Part shown: positions 53,580-63,707 of the stretch, one piece after another | Layout of the letters: every line of letters begins with the position of its first letter | Numbering within the stretch: the first letter of the stretch is position 1 | Source: Bradyrhizobium yuanmingense | GTDB taxonomy: Bacteria > Pseudomonadota > Alphaproteobacteria > Rhizobiales > Xanthobacteraceae | Length of the DNA: 64,000 nucleotides | NCBI RefSeq assembly: GCF_900094575.1 | Contig: NZ_FMAE01000001.1 | Coordinates: forward strand, 1,035,764-1,099,763 | Reading direction: 5' to 3' | Notes under the pieces: model-generated | Databases searched by the model: none | Told to the model about the DNA's origin: nothing | What the model saw: only the letters and a program-made list of their open reading frames with translations | Translations under genes and position numbers: made by a program

Positions 53580-54619
53580 TCCCGTTTGTCGCGACCCCGA
53601 TCAGGGTGTGGTTGGCGGTTATGTAGCCCTTAGCTTTTCCTCTGCGGCCGCAGCAAACGACCGCCTCGAAATGAAGCCATCACTTCGCTCATCGAACGAT
53701 CGGAGCTTGCTAATTCGTGCAATTTGTATCTGGATAGGATCAGCGCGAGTTGCATTGCCTGGTAGGCGCACCAAGCATCGACTACCTGCTCCGGTGCGAA
53801 TGGGTCTCTCCCATTCAACCACTCATAGTAGGAGGCTGCAGGCTGCTCGTAAGGCGTAACGAGGTTCCGGCACTCGAATTCAGCGCGTTACAATACGGAA
53901 GGCTCTGCCGAAAAGAACTGTCGTTTGCCTGACGACCATCCCGTCATGGGTCGGCCCGCCTCTATGGCGATGACCCGGCGGAATGTCTGGTTTCCGCCTC
54001 CTCACCGCTACCAAACCAACGCCATCGTTTGTCGTCGAGGCGTGCCCTAAATCTCAGTATCACCGCAGCGAGGCGCGTGTCGAACTGCTGGCTTACTTCG
54101 TCGCGCCCTCGATGATCTACCCTTCGATCCGAGCTGGCGCGACTGAATAAGACGAGAACTCGCACCTGCAACAGCCGTGTGAGGCGTCTATTTGCAAGCG
54201 TAATCCAGAATAGACGAGGCTGATCAGAGGAGCAGCCTGCGATCTGCCAGTAGAGTTGAAAGGAAGCAGGCATTGGCTCCAGCATTTTCAAGCCTATCCG
54301 AGCGGCGATCGAGACACGCACTTCCCATCTATTGCGGATGACAGAGAAGGATTTGTCCAGCCATAGTATAAGACCGCCTCTAATGTGCTAAATATACGCG
54401 GCATCGATTCACTGTTGCCCGCATCGCGCCCTCAGCCGCGGAGCCTTGTAGAGGCCTCCTGAACAAGCTCCTTGGTACGCGAACTACGAAGAGAGCTGGT
54501 CGCCCAACTGCGGCCTCGGCGGCGACGGCAGGGCTATTTTCTTCAATTGATGTAATCCTTGCTGCAAGTGTCGTATAGATGTCTGATTTGCTCCGGTGTA
54601 ACTTTCGGGAGCGAGAACG
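53580..54619. other. Decayed DNA without an intact gene
   Basis: A 62-codon frame on the minus strand (53630-53818) has a plausible helical protein sequence, but no start signal or domain was recognised. Nothing else is convincing before the recombinase start at 54620. Confidence 0.35.
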
Positions 54620-56258
54620 ATGACCAACGCGCTCGAGATCTATAAGGCTCATCCGGTACGATCGCATCTCGCCATGAGAGCGGCACAATATGTCCGCATG
54701 TCGACACAACGGCAGGAATACTCGATTCAGAATCAGGCTGCTGTGATTGCAGCATACGCGCACGCCCATAGCCTGACCATTGTACGAACCTATCGTGACG
54801 AAGGAGAGAGCGGCCTGCTCATAAACAGGGCCGGCCTTGTACAGCTCATCAAGGATGTCCAAACAGGAGAGACCGATTTCGGTCATATTCTGGTCTACGA
54901 CGTAAGCCGGTGGGGCCGCTTTCAGAACGTCGATGAGAGCGCGTATTACGAATTCGTATGCAAACAGGCAGGCATCAACATCGTGTATTGTGCCGAGCAG
55001 TTTGACAATGACGGCAGCATGCTCTCTAGCATCATCAAAAACCTCAAGCGCGTGATGGCAGCCGAGTACAGTCGTGAGCTTTCGGCAAAGGTTCACGCCG
55101 CGCAGTGCCGGTTCGCCCGACTAGGCTTCAAGCTCGGAGGTCGTCCTGGTTATGCTCTCTTGCGAAAACTTGTCGATCAGAGTCAGAAGTCGCGAGGCGT
55201 GCTGAAGAACGGTGACCAGAAGTACCTGATGACTGATCACGTCCGAGTGCGACCCGGCATTCCCGAGGAAGTAGCCGTAGTGAAGTGGATCTTCGAGCGC
55301 TTTCTGCAGGTAAAGTCGGAAGAGATTATCGCCCGGGAGCTAAACCGGCGGGCCATACTCACGAGCACGGGAGTTCGGTGGACGCGCGCAGCGGTCAACA
55401 AAGTGCTTAGAAACGAGAACTACATTGGAAACCTAACCTTCAACCGCCGATCACGCAAGTTGCGGCAGAACTGCATTTGCAATCCTCCCGAGCTCTGGAT
55501 CACCAGCGAGAGATGTATCGAGCCGATCATCGAACGCGAAGTCTTCCTGAAAGCAAACAAGATCATTGAGGAACGGCGTGTCGATCTCACTGAAGGGGAG
55601 ATGCTTGCTCGTCTACGCAAAACCGCTGCTTAAGGAAGGGCGCCTGAGCTCTGCTATCATAGACAGCACGGTCGGCCTTCCCTGCGCTTCCACCTATCAC
55701 AAACACTTCGGCAGCATGATGAACGTGTATCGGTTAATCGGCTACACTCCCAAGCGAAACTATGCATTTCTTCAGTCGCGCCCGCGCTGGGCGGAGCAAG
55801 AGGCCAAGCTCGGCTCGCACGTTGCCATGGCCATCAGGAAAGCTGGTGGTCGCATCACCTCTAGCAACAGGACCGATTACTTGCGCGTGCGTGGATCAGT
55901 GAACATCTCAATTCGATCAGCTCTCTGCTGCGGAAGCCAAAATCGAGCGTTGTATTGGTCGATCAAGCGCAGGGCACGCCTGCCTCAGGGCTGGATCGCT
56001 GCCATCAGGCTGTCTGAGCATAACGAGTCAGTGCTCGATTACGTACTGCTGCCGACCGACGGGAAAGTAAAAGGAACTACAAGCTTTACTGAGAGGGCTC
56101 GCGTTCGCCGTGGAATCGCTCGCTTCGAAACCCCTGACGCTTTGGTTCGAGCGATCGCCAAGCTAGTAAAACGGAGAGACCGTTCTGAGCCAGCACCACA
56201 CGACAAGCGATCGAGACCAAAGCAGCTCAACACCAAGAACGCCCGCGCGCGGCACTGA
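54620..56258 (+). pseudogene. Large serine recombinase, frameshifted
   Basis: The gene reads as one serine recombinase broken into two frames. Frame one (54620-55633) has the catalytic domain (AAQYVRMSTQRQEYSIQNQ with nucleophile Ser, then GHILVYDVSRWGRF) and the recombinase domain (REL NRRAILTSTGVRW, then NKVLRNENYIGN). Frame two (to 56258) continues as KEGRLSSAIIDSTVG and GYTPKRNYAFLQSRPRW, the C-terminal region of the Bradyrhizobium family members. The shift lies at about 55617-55628, near AAAACCGCTGC, where one extra base restores frame if removed. The start has GGGAGCGAG upstream. Probably inactive. Confidence 0.85.
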
Positions 56259-57001
56259 TCAGACGCAGGCACAACACTCCGCAAAGCAGTGCTTCATAAT
56301 TTTGGAAGCTTGTCCAGATTTCCAGCGCCTTCGCTCTTGCCGCGTTTTGCTGGAGCATGCTTCACCGTTGGCTTCTCCGAGCATCTTTGCCAAACTACTT
56401 GTCGACAAGCGAGTGCTGGGCGGCCAATGGGACTTTTGGTCTGGTCTCGAAGGTACCGCATGGCTATACCTCCGCGGCCGATGAGCTGAGCGTCGAGCTT
56501 GTCGCTGCGCGGACGTGGCCATGCTGGCCAACGCGTATGTCTTCGTCGGGGCGTGGATAGCATCCGCGGGGGCTACAATCTGCTCGCGCCTGGGAAATCA
56601 TTGGACGTCCTTGTTTCCAACACGCGAATAATGGGCACAATCGGATGTCGGTCAGCTTGTGCTGCCAAAACTGTCAGCCCGTCACGCGACGCTCCCTCGA
56701 GGTATGTCAAGCCGCTGGTGAAGCACAGGGTGACCGAGCCGCGTGGCATCTCGAAATAGTGAGCTGCGGCTTACGCTGGCTGCGAGTCGCTTTCGGCGTT
56801 TAACAAATGGGTTCGCCGCGGAATCTTGCCGATGCCAATTCCTCGAACTCGCAAATGGGATTGAAAAGCCATAGATGCCGCACCTGACCGTATGTCTGCT
56901 CTTGTTTCAAAAAGTCGGTCGCAGCTGTCAGCCGACGAATGGAACGTTTCGCAACATGCGGATGCGGCTCAAGGGCGTCAACAGTCTGAAGGAGAGAGGT
57001 G
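56259..57001. other. Decayed DNA, no gene recognised
   Basis: This holds only short unconnected frames on both strands with no domain recognisable. Confidence 0.35.
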
Positions 57002-57133
57002 ATGACGGCATTGATCGAAGGACCGGGACGGCTCGTCTATCTGAGCTCAGGCATGCACCACCACGCCGGTTCCAATTTGGATGACGTCCCATTGCGTATT
57101 GAACTTCGGGCGCGCTCCATCACAGCGGGATGA
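57002..57133 (+). pseudogene. Fragment of a short-chain dehydrogenase
   Basis: A 43-codon frame reads GPGRLVYLSSGMHHHAGSNL, then DDV. It matches the SDR strand that ends in the catalytic Ser (GRIVYLSSGMH-like). No cofactor motif or YxxxK is present nearby in frame, so it is only a relic. GGAGAGAGGTG precedes the ATG, but the fragment is too short to be an enzyme. Confidence 0.6.
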
Positions 57134-57801
57134 TGTGTTGGTGCCCGCCTCGAACTAAGAAAGACGTAGAATGGTGCTTTCAGGCCGCCCAAGGCGCTCG
57201 GAGTTAGCGACCCGGGCGCATCTGCTTGCTGGCGGTTTCATGCAGAGCGGCTGGTACTTACCTCGTCTAGGCGGTCATACCGCACTCGACGTGCCGGCAT
57301 GACGCTGCGCAACGCGCTCTTGATCAAACAATTCCTGCACGACGCGGGATACGGCGAAGTTTCCGTCGAGGCGATGCCGGACAGAACCGACCGGGGTCAG
57401 AACGTCCGCGCGAAGACTGCAACACGGCCGAGGGAAACTTTATAGGCGCCAGCGACGGGTCTGCGGATGGTCTGTGCAAGGTTTGCCAGCGGTCAGCGGG
57501 AGCAGATGCGACGGTCAACGGTAGAACGAGCGCATCTGTTGCCGGCCGGCGCGGAGCGCCACCTTTTTTCAAGAAGCGCCGCTTTCCGGTTATCTCCCCA
57601 GAAGATGCCGACCGCGGTTGTTAAAATCCTGGACTGTCAGAACATCGTCAACGGCGGTGGCGGACGATCGAGCTGCCCGATGGATATTTCTCCGCCTTGG
57701 CGACGATCGGACGCGTGGCGAATCCGGATCGCGGTGGCTGGGACATCGCATGGCCGAAACTGACAATCGATTGGCTTGATCTCGGAAGCATATGCCGTTC
57801 C
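57134..57801. other. Decayed DNA, no gene recognised
   Basis: One short plus-strand frame near 57301 (MTLRNALLIKQFLHDAGYGE) looks protein-like but has no recognised family. Other frames are short and unconvincing. Confidence 0.35.
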
Positions 57802-58014
57802 TTATCGATGAGTGCCGTAACGGTTGCCAGTTCTTGAATTGACATTAGTCCCGCCACGGTGTGATGAGCCAGATCCGCTCAAATAGCTGCCGCCATGACT
57901 GGTAGTGTGATGTCCGCCTCCGTAGCTGACGCGCCCTCCATGTCCTCCGCGTGCGTTTGCTTGTCCGATAACGCCGAGCAGCAACAGAACGGCAACTAGT
58001 GCAATCAACTTCAT
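57802..58014 (-). CDS. Small secreted Gly/His/Ser-rich protein
   Basis: The 70-residue protein has a signal peptide (MKLIALVAVLLLLGVIGQ, cleavage after ANA). A low-complexity mature part follows (GGHGG, SYGGGHHTTSHGG, GSSHRGGTNVN) that could bind metal through its histidines. Similar small secreted proteins recur in rhizobia. The start at 58014 is chosen because the signal begins there. It seems intact in an otherwise decayed region. Confidence 0.6.
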   Translation of the reverse strand: MKLIALVAVLLLLGVIGQANARGGHGGRVSYGGGHHTTSHGGSYLSGSGSSHRGGTNVNSRTGNRYGTHR

Positions 58015-58298
58015 TTTGCGCCCGCCCCTTCGATGTGGAAGCGTATCCAAGCGCAGCCGGTGCGAGGTAACAACCTCTGACATCGGCAAAATGTGCAGCT
58101 TTACGCCGGGAACAGCTAGCGCGGGCCGTTTTCCCGCGAGTAAGGCGCGCGCCCTCCTCCGCGAAACATCTCGAACTCAAAATGGAGCCGTTGACCTCGC
58201 CTGAATGCCAAGCCGATCGAGCAGAAATACCGCAGATCAAGGACCCTCTACGCTGATTATCATCATGACCACCATGCTAACGTAGCCCTGCTACTTGC

Positions 58299-58697
58299 TT
58301 GGGGCCAACATTGTCATCGCAGGAAATTTCCCCCCAGTCGACTGCTGCAGCCGATCGGGATCTAATCTTCGTAATAATCGAGCGTCATCGCGAGCTGTCG
58401 GCGCATTACGATGCGGCCCTGTCCGTATCGGCGAAGCTCGATTCGGGACCCGAGTTTGATGCCGCCGACGAAATCAGCTGTCAAAGGAACCATGCTCTCG
58501 CGGAGCATGGGAACGTGCTCATTCGTTCAACCCCAACCACGATCGCGGGCGTGATTGCTCTGACGCGTTACGTCGGCAGCCTACAAGAGTGGGACCTTCC
58601 CGACGATGACGCGTGGTATCGGACTTTCTTGGAAGGGCTGGCAGACGCCATCGATGGAATCGCCATGGTGCAGCGGCTCGGGCAAGATGGCGATTAA
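58299..58697 (+). CDS. Hypothetical protein
   Basis: The 132-residue helical, acidic protein (HRELSAHYDAALSVSAKLDS) has no recognised domain. It is coherent over its length and resembles proteins seen in rhizobial symbiosis islands from memory. The start is a TTG; a second TTG four codons later is also possible. It overlaps the start of a small membrane-protein frame. Confidence 0.55.
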   Translation: MGPTLSSQEISPQSTAAADRDLIFVIIERHRELSAHYDAALSVSAKLDSGPEFDAADEISCQRNHALAEHGNVLIRSTPTTIAGVIALTRYVGSLQEWDLPDDDAWYRTFLEGLADAIDGIAMVQRLGQDGD

Positions 58698-58785
58698 AAT
58701 GGCGCTCGCTTTCATCTTCCGCGGCATACTTTTCTGGGTGGCAATCGCTGCGCTTCTCTATTTCGTGTGGAAGTTGCCCTTCTGA
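58687..58785 (+). CDS. Very small single-helix membrane protein (32 residues)
   Basis: The frame encodes MAIKMALAFIFRGILFWVAI followed by AALLYFVWKLPF. This is a short basic end plus one hydrophobic helix of about 20 residues ending in aromatic residues. The ATG lies within the stop region of the upstream gene (11 bases overlap), suggesting coupled translation. Confidence 0.5.
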   Translation: MAIKMALAFIFRGILFWVAIAALLYFVWKLPF

Positions 58786-60106
58786 GGTCTGACGATTGGG
58801 GGCTCGCCCGAGCCAGTATCGAGGCAATGAGGAGGGGCGGCTCTTGAACCATGGTACTCGCCGGATCCCTGGAAGATGGATGCGATCTCAGTTTCGTGGC
58901 CTTGCCCGAAGCTGATCCGTCTCAGAATCGTCGACCACGACGCCTTTGCCAGCGCTGCGCGCCAGGCGCGCCTGCTCCACTGCTGCAGAAGGGGCATCCC
59001 TTGAAGAAGATCAAGAGAAATGCCCAAGTAAGGCACCAATGTGCCAAGGGGGCCGTGCCCATAGCCTCACGAGCTGCACGGTTGTTCCGCTAACAGCGCT
59101 TAAGTACCCGAGAAAGCATCCGTTTCCTGGAAATTGGGATACTTCCGGACCTTGCGGAACAACGACCACAGGAGCCGCTTTGGACCAGCCCCTACCGCCG
59201 GTGCTGTGACGTTCTGCACCATGGCGGCGGCTCAGTCTGTTGTCCAGTAGACAAAGACGCTGGGCAGGCCGCCGGCGAAGTGCACTTAGCAATCCGCAAT
59301 CGCGCATCAGTCGGACCGCTCTGCCGATCTTTACTGGCGCAGAGGCTTGCGAGACGCCATCCTGGTCTCCCAGCAATCCACAAGCCGAACATATGCTGCC
59401 GACATGGAATTACATCGCGGTCCACGCCCATGAGCGATTGAATTCTTCGAGTATCTCAATCGCCTGCTTCAGATCGTGACGCGATTGACGAATCTCCATG
59501 AGACGTGACGTGCGACGCCGTGGGCGGTCAGCGATGCTCCCGCGGATTTCATCCCGATCACCATGATCGGACATGAACCACCGCCCGCGCCTGATCGCAT
59601 TGGTTTCGCCACCGGCCTAAGCGGCGATCAAACTGGCACAGGACCCGTATATTGCAGCTTTTATCCTACTTCAGGACGAGACGATAATGTGCATGACCGC
59701 CGCCAAGAACGCCGCTCGAGAGAATGATCTTACATCTGCAACTCTCACAGCTCTCCAGCGACATTAGAGAGATTAACTCGGGCCGTCAATTAACTCACGA
59801 ATTTGCCAATGGAACAGTCGGCTTGAGCTTAATACACTATGTGGAGAGTTGTCGGTTTTCCGACAGAGGCCCAAATCCCGTGTCAGGTCGCGTACAGCGG
59901 GCATAGTACGCGAACTCTCGAAAAGCCCATTCGGCGTTGTGGCTTGCCCAGCGCCGCCCTGCATGGTCACTGCCTGAAACGAATTCGTTCAGTGCCTATT
60001 GTCGAGGACATGTTGGTCTTTCGATTGGCACGATGCTTGCTGAAGATCATTCGCTCCAAGGGGGTGCGGGAGACCTGCCAGGGCCTGGAAAAGCGAGATC
60101 AGCGCA
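58786..60106. other. Decayed DNA, no gene recognised
   Basis: More than 1.3 kb without a credible gene. Several short frames are present in both directions with no coherent domain. Confidence 0.4.
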
Positions 60107-61003
60107 ATGACTTTGATCGGTGGCGTCATTCCGAGCGCCGATATTGTGAAACGTGCAGCGCGCATCGGTGCCGAAGTCAAAAATATCAAGCTATCAGGCG
60201 ATCTACCGGATCACGCGATAGCTGCGATCAACAGCTTATTGCTAGAGCACAAGGTGATCTTCTTCCGCAATCAAGGACATCTCAATGACGCCGAGCAGGA
60301 GCGCTTTTCCGCTCGTCTGGGAAAGCTAGTGCCACATCCGATACTCGGCGCTACCAAGGGGGCGTCGCTCCTCGAACTGGACTCCACTCGCGGCGGCGGC
60401 CGCGCCGACGTTTGGCATGCGGATGGGACCTTCTCCGACGCCTATCCCAAGATTTTGGTCCTGCGGGCCGTGGTAATGCCAACGTTCGGAGGCGACACCG
60501 TGTGGTCTAACACAGCTGCCGCTTATCTTGGTTTGCCGCCGCCACTACAACGGCTCGCCGAGGGCCTATGGGCCGTTCACAGCAACGTTTTCGATTACGC
60601 CGGGATCGCGCGTCTCCGCGAGGTCGACAAGAAGCACTTTGACGAGGTGTTCACCAAAGAGGTCTTTGAGACGGAGCATCCCGTCGTACGCGTCCACCCC
60701 GAAACAGGCGAGCGGACGCTAGTGCTCGGCGCCTTGGTGAAGCAGTTTGTTGATGTCCCCAAATACGACGGACAAAAGCTGTTCGACCTATTTCAGTCTC
60801 ACATTACCGCGCCCGAAAACACTGTGCGCTGGAGCTGGTTAGAGGGGGATATTGCGATATGGGATAACCGCTCAACGCAGCATTACGCGGTCAACGATTA
60901 CGGGGGCCAGCATCGCGTCGTACGTCGGGCCACGATCGAGGGTGAGGTGCCTGTCAGCGTCGATGGCCGGAGCAGTGTAACGCGCCTGAAGGTGACCGAA
61001 TGA
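60107..61003 (+). CDS. TauD/TfdA-family Fe(II)/2-oxoglutarate dioxygenase
   Basis: The 298-residue enzyme has the iron-binding facial triad: WHADGTF gives His104 and Asp106, and the distal His lies in the GGQHRVVRR segment, whose Arg binds 2-oxoglutarate. FFRNQGHL and TFGGDTVWSN are other family motifs. It oxidises taurine, alkyl sulfonates or related acids. No transporter is adjacent. Its stop overlaps a 62-codon frame (61000-61188) by ATGA, whose reality is doubtful. It lies among decayed genes but appears intact. Confidence 0.87.
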   Translation: MTLIGGVIPSADIVKRAARIGAEVKNIKLSGDLPDHAIAAINSLLLEHKVIFFRNQGHLNDAEQERFSARLGKLVPHPILGATKGASLLELDSTRGGGRADVWHADGTFSDAYPKILVLRAVVMPTFGGDTVWSNTAAAYLGLPPPLQRLAEGLWAVHSNVFDYAGIARLREVDKKHFDEVFTKEVFETEHPVVRVHPETGERTLVLGALVKQFVDVPKYDGQKLFDLFQSHITAPENTVRWSWLEGDIAIWDNRSTQHYAVNDYGGQHRVVRRATIEGEVPVSVDGRSSVTRLKVTE

Positions 61004-61191
61004 CTGCACGACGACGCGCAGCGCTCTCGCGTCTGAAATCGAGAAAACCTGGCAATCGGACTTCTTTAAGGCAAACGCGAAAACACATTTTCCAACGCGA
61101 TATCTCAGCTCTTAACGCCAACGCGGCAGCGGCTAGCTTGATGCACGCAAACTATTTAGCGTCGACCGACGGCTTCAAGGAAACTTGAGCA

Positions 61192-61422
61192 TCACTGTCC
61201 TTCGCCAGCGGCTTCACGTTTCAGCTTAGAAAATCCTCGATCAGTGGCCATAAAGCGCGCCAACATAGGGGCGATGAGTTTAGTCGGATCGACCACTTGA
61301 CCACCCTGACGCGTAAGGGCTTCTGCATATGCAATGAGATCACGATGTACCGCCGCAGGCAGCTCCGCACTTACTTTGACCGGCTTGTCGTCTGGAAGCT
61401 CTCCTATTTTTAGTTTTGGCAT
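61192..61422 (-). CDS. DUF2274 protein of the trb operon
   Basis: The 76-residue protein begins MPKLKIGELPDDKPVKVSAE and includes AVHRDLIAYAEALTRQGG, the DUF2274 signature. It usually follows trbI in conjugative operons. Here it starts four bases after the trbI stop. It is likely a DNA-binding or transfer-associated small protein. Confidence 0.8.
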   Translation of the reverse strand: MPKLKIGELPDDKPVKVSAELPAAVHRDLIAYAEALTRQGGQVVDPTKLIAPMLARFMATDRGFSKLKREAAGEGQ

Positions 61423-61426
61423 TTTG

Positions 61427-62638
61427 TTACCCTCTATAGGGTGTAAGTATGAGGTCACGATTGACAAGAACACGAACCGGGACGCCAGGTCGCACGGTTA
61501 GAGTGGGCTGGACGCTGAGACTGCGGCGAACCACCTGCTGCCCGGTCTGGTTTAGTGAGTCCGACGCGCCGTGTCGCAATGCCTGGATGATTGCACTGTC
61601 GTTGCTATTGGTGTCCGAGCCGGCGCCCAATTCGGTCCCGATCGCCAGAAAGGTCGATAGTGCCGCAGCCTTGAACAACTCGCCCCAATGATTGTCGACC
61701 TGATCTTCGAGACCTGCGTATCCGGCAGTGTCAGCGCCAGGCTGCCGCTCAAGAACGATCGACCGTCCATTCGGCATGATCAGCCGTGTCCAGACGAGCA
61801 GGACGCGGGACTGGCCGAAAGTGACCTGGCTATCGTATACCCCGATCAGGCGCGCGCCCTGCGGTACTAACAAGAATCGACCGGTGGGCGTATCGTATAC
61901 GTTTTCCGTCACCTGCGCGGTGATTTGGCCTGGAAGATCTGATCTAATCCCTGTGATCAGTGCTCCCGGAATCACCGTCCCGGCCTGCACGATATATGGT
62001 GCGGCGGGCCTGGTGACGCGGTCAGGGCTGACCGTACGACGGTCCACGGAGGCGTTTACGAAGGCAAGCTTTCGGTCCTGACCGCTTTGTGCAGATGCGT
62101 CATCCCCGGTCACCGTTGGATTCGATGGCACGACGCGATCGCTTCCAACAAGCGGCGCGGTGGGCGGACGTACTTCACGTCCGTTCGTCGAAGCGAATAG
62201 ATGACTGATGCGGGCTGCCTCGGTCTCTTGATCCCGGCGCTGCTGGTCCGGATAAGCGCCAATCGCCGGCGACTGGCCTTGAGCGGCAAGGATCGGTCGA
62301 CCGAGGTCCCCGGGGAGCGGCGGACCAAGCTGCGGGATTGGCTGGCGCGGAACGCCAGCATAATCCTTCGGCAGGGTCGTAATACCGTCGGCAACATTGT
62401 GGTGGTCTGTGCTATAAATCTCCTCCGCCGCCTGATTACGGGAGCGATTATGCTGCAGCGACCACAGCACAGCCCCACCGATGACAAGCAGGGCGACCGC
62501 GCTCCCGCCGGCCAAGAGCTTCCGCGACAACCGCGTCACGCGCGGATGCTCTGCTCTCAAGCGGAAGCTCCTGGACTGTTCCTCCGGTGTAGCCGGCGGA
62601 GCAGCTTGCTGGTGATCGGCTTCATTCCGGGTATTCAT
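61427..62638 (-). CDS. trbI: Conjugal transfer protein TrbI (VirB10-like)
   Basis: The 403-residue protein has an N-terminal cytoplasmic part, a transmembrane helix (LLAGGSAVALLVIGGAVLW), a proline-rich linker, then the VirB10 C-terminal beta-barrel domain (YIVQAGTVIPGALITGIRSD, then VPQGARLIGVYDSQVTFGQS). It links inner and outer membranes in the type IV secretion channel. Its ATG overlaps the trbG stop by ATGA. Confidence 0.92.
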   Translation of the reverse strand: MNTRNEADHQQAAPPATPEEQSRSFRLRAEHPRVTRLSRKLLAGGSAVALLVIGGAVLWSLQHNRSRNQAAEEIYSTDHHNVADGITTLPKDYAGVPRQPIPQLGPPLPGDLGRPILAAQGQSPAIGAYPDQQRRDQETEAARISHLFASTNGREVRPPTAPLVGSDRVVPSNPTVTGDDASAQSGQDRKLAFVNASVDRRTVSPDRVTRPAAPYIVQAGTVIPGALITGIRSDLPGQITAQVTENVYDTPTGRFLLVPQGARLIGVYDSQVTFGQSRVLLVWTRLIMPNGRSIVLERQPGADTAGYAGLEDQVDNHWGELFKAAALSTFLAIGTELGAGSDTNSNDSAIIQALRHGASDSLNQTGQQVVRRSLSVQPTLTVRPGVPVRVLVNRDLILTPYRG

Positions 62639-63666
62639 GACGACGGCCTCCCGTCAGTCCTGACAATCCTAACCTTCTGCTGGTGTTCACCGCCAAGCCG
62701 CAGTTCGGCGGCCGCAAACAGCCGATCGACGATCAACACGTTGCCGTAGGAGCGATAGTTGACGAGTTCGGTCTTGCCGTCTGGACCGATGACGAAGAGG
62801 GGAGGCATCTCGCCCTGCGCGATGCCTTGCGGGAACTCGACGTAGACCTTGCGGCCATCGTCATATGCGGCGAGCGGCCGCCAGGGAGGACTGTCCCCTT
62901 CGATGGCATAGCGTGAAATGCGCTGCGCCGGTTCCGGAAGAACGGGCTTCAGAGCGACCGAACGCGATCGTTCGCGTACGGTTTCCGGATAGTACCAGGC
63001 AACAGACGGCATGTATGGCCGATCGCGGGAGCGTAGTTCGATCAGGTACGTCCGCCGATCGGTATTGACGACGAGGTTGGTCTCGATCGAAGCTCGGGTC
63101 GGCTTGACCAGGATATGGACGCGCCGTGTGTCGCCGCTCCCGCTCTCGGTATCGCCCACGACCCAGCGTACGGTATCTCCGGCCGCGATCGGCCCTGATC
63201 CCGTCAACTGTTCTCCCTCCTCGAGCGCGATATCCGTGATCTGCCCCGGTGCGGCGTAAATTTGATAGAGCGCCCCGGGACTGTAGGCGTAGATTTGCGC
63301 CGCGTTGAAATACCCCCGCTTGCGCGGTTCAACACGGGCCGCACTGTTTGCCATCTCCACCCGGCTCACCGGCTCTACGTTTTCCATCCCTCCTGACTTA
63401 CCGCCGAAAGCTGGCTTCCAGAGGGGTGGAACGTGAAGCGGTCTCGGTTTGTCGTCGAGAGCCACCGGTGATGCCAGCAACGGAGGAACTTCAGCGTCAT
63501 AGCTGATCTCCGGCGGAATGTAGGTCGCGCATCCACCAAGCATAGACGAACAAAGCAGGACAGCGTGCACACTTGCTCGCTTCGCGAACACGAACTTGGG
63601 CCGAGTCGAATTGAGCCCGCTTTGCGCACCTGGATGCGAATGGATAACGTACAGAGTCTTTCGCAC
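62635..63666 (-). CDS. trbG: Conjugal transfer protein TrbG (VirB9-like)
   Basis: The 343-residue frame contains a lipoprotein-like segment (LCSSMLGGCATY) and the TrbG/VirB9 core (IYAYSPGALYQIYAAPGQIT, then RRTYLIELRSR). The GTG start at 63666 is uncertain: the first ~25 residues look unlike TrbG, and the IS256-type gene begins only 42 bases upstream on the other strand. The gene may therefore be truncated at its 5' end by the insertion. The upstream trb genes are not in the window. Confidence 0.85.
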   Translation of the reverse strand: MRKTLYVIHSHPGAQSGLNSTRPKFVFAKRASVHAVLLCSSMLGGCATYIPPEISYDAEVPPLLASPVALDDKPRPLHVPPLWKPAFGGKSGGMENVEPVSRVEMANSAARVEPRKRGYFNAAQIYAYSPGALYQIYAAPGQITDIALEEGEQLTGSGPIAAGDTVRWVVGDTESGSGDTRRVHILVKPTRASIETNLVVNTDRRTYLIELRSRDRPYMPSVAWYYPETVRERSRSVALKPVLPEPAQRISRYAIEGDSPPWRPLAAYDDGRKVYVEFPQGIAQGEMPPLFVIGPDGKTELVNYRSYGNVLIVDRLFAAAELRLGGEHQQKVRIVRTDGRPSS

Positions 63667-63707
63667 TTTCAGGATTGACGGCTTCTTCTAGAATGAAGGA
63701 GCTTTGA
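63667..63707. mobile_element. Probable left end of the IS256-type element
   Basis: The 41 bases between trbG and the transposase would hold the inverted repeat and promoter of the insertion sequence. The right end is outside the window, so its exact terminus and any target duplication cannot be read. Confidence 0.4.

Noticed and set aside
61000..61188. A 62-codon frame overlapping the TauD stop by ATGA
   Set aside because: The overlap is suggestive, but the basic low-complexity start and lack of any recognisable pattern make it unsafe to call.
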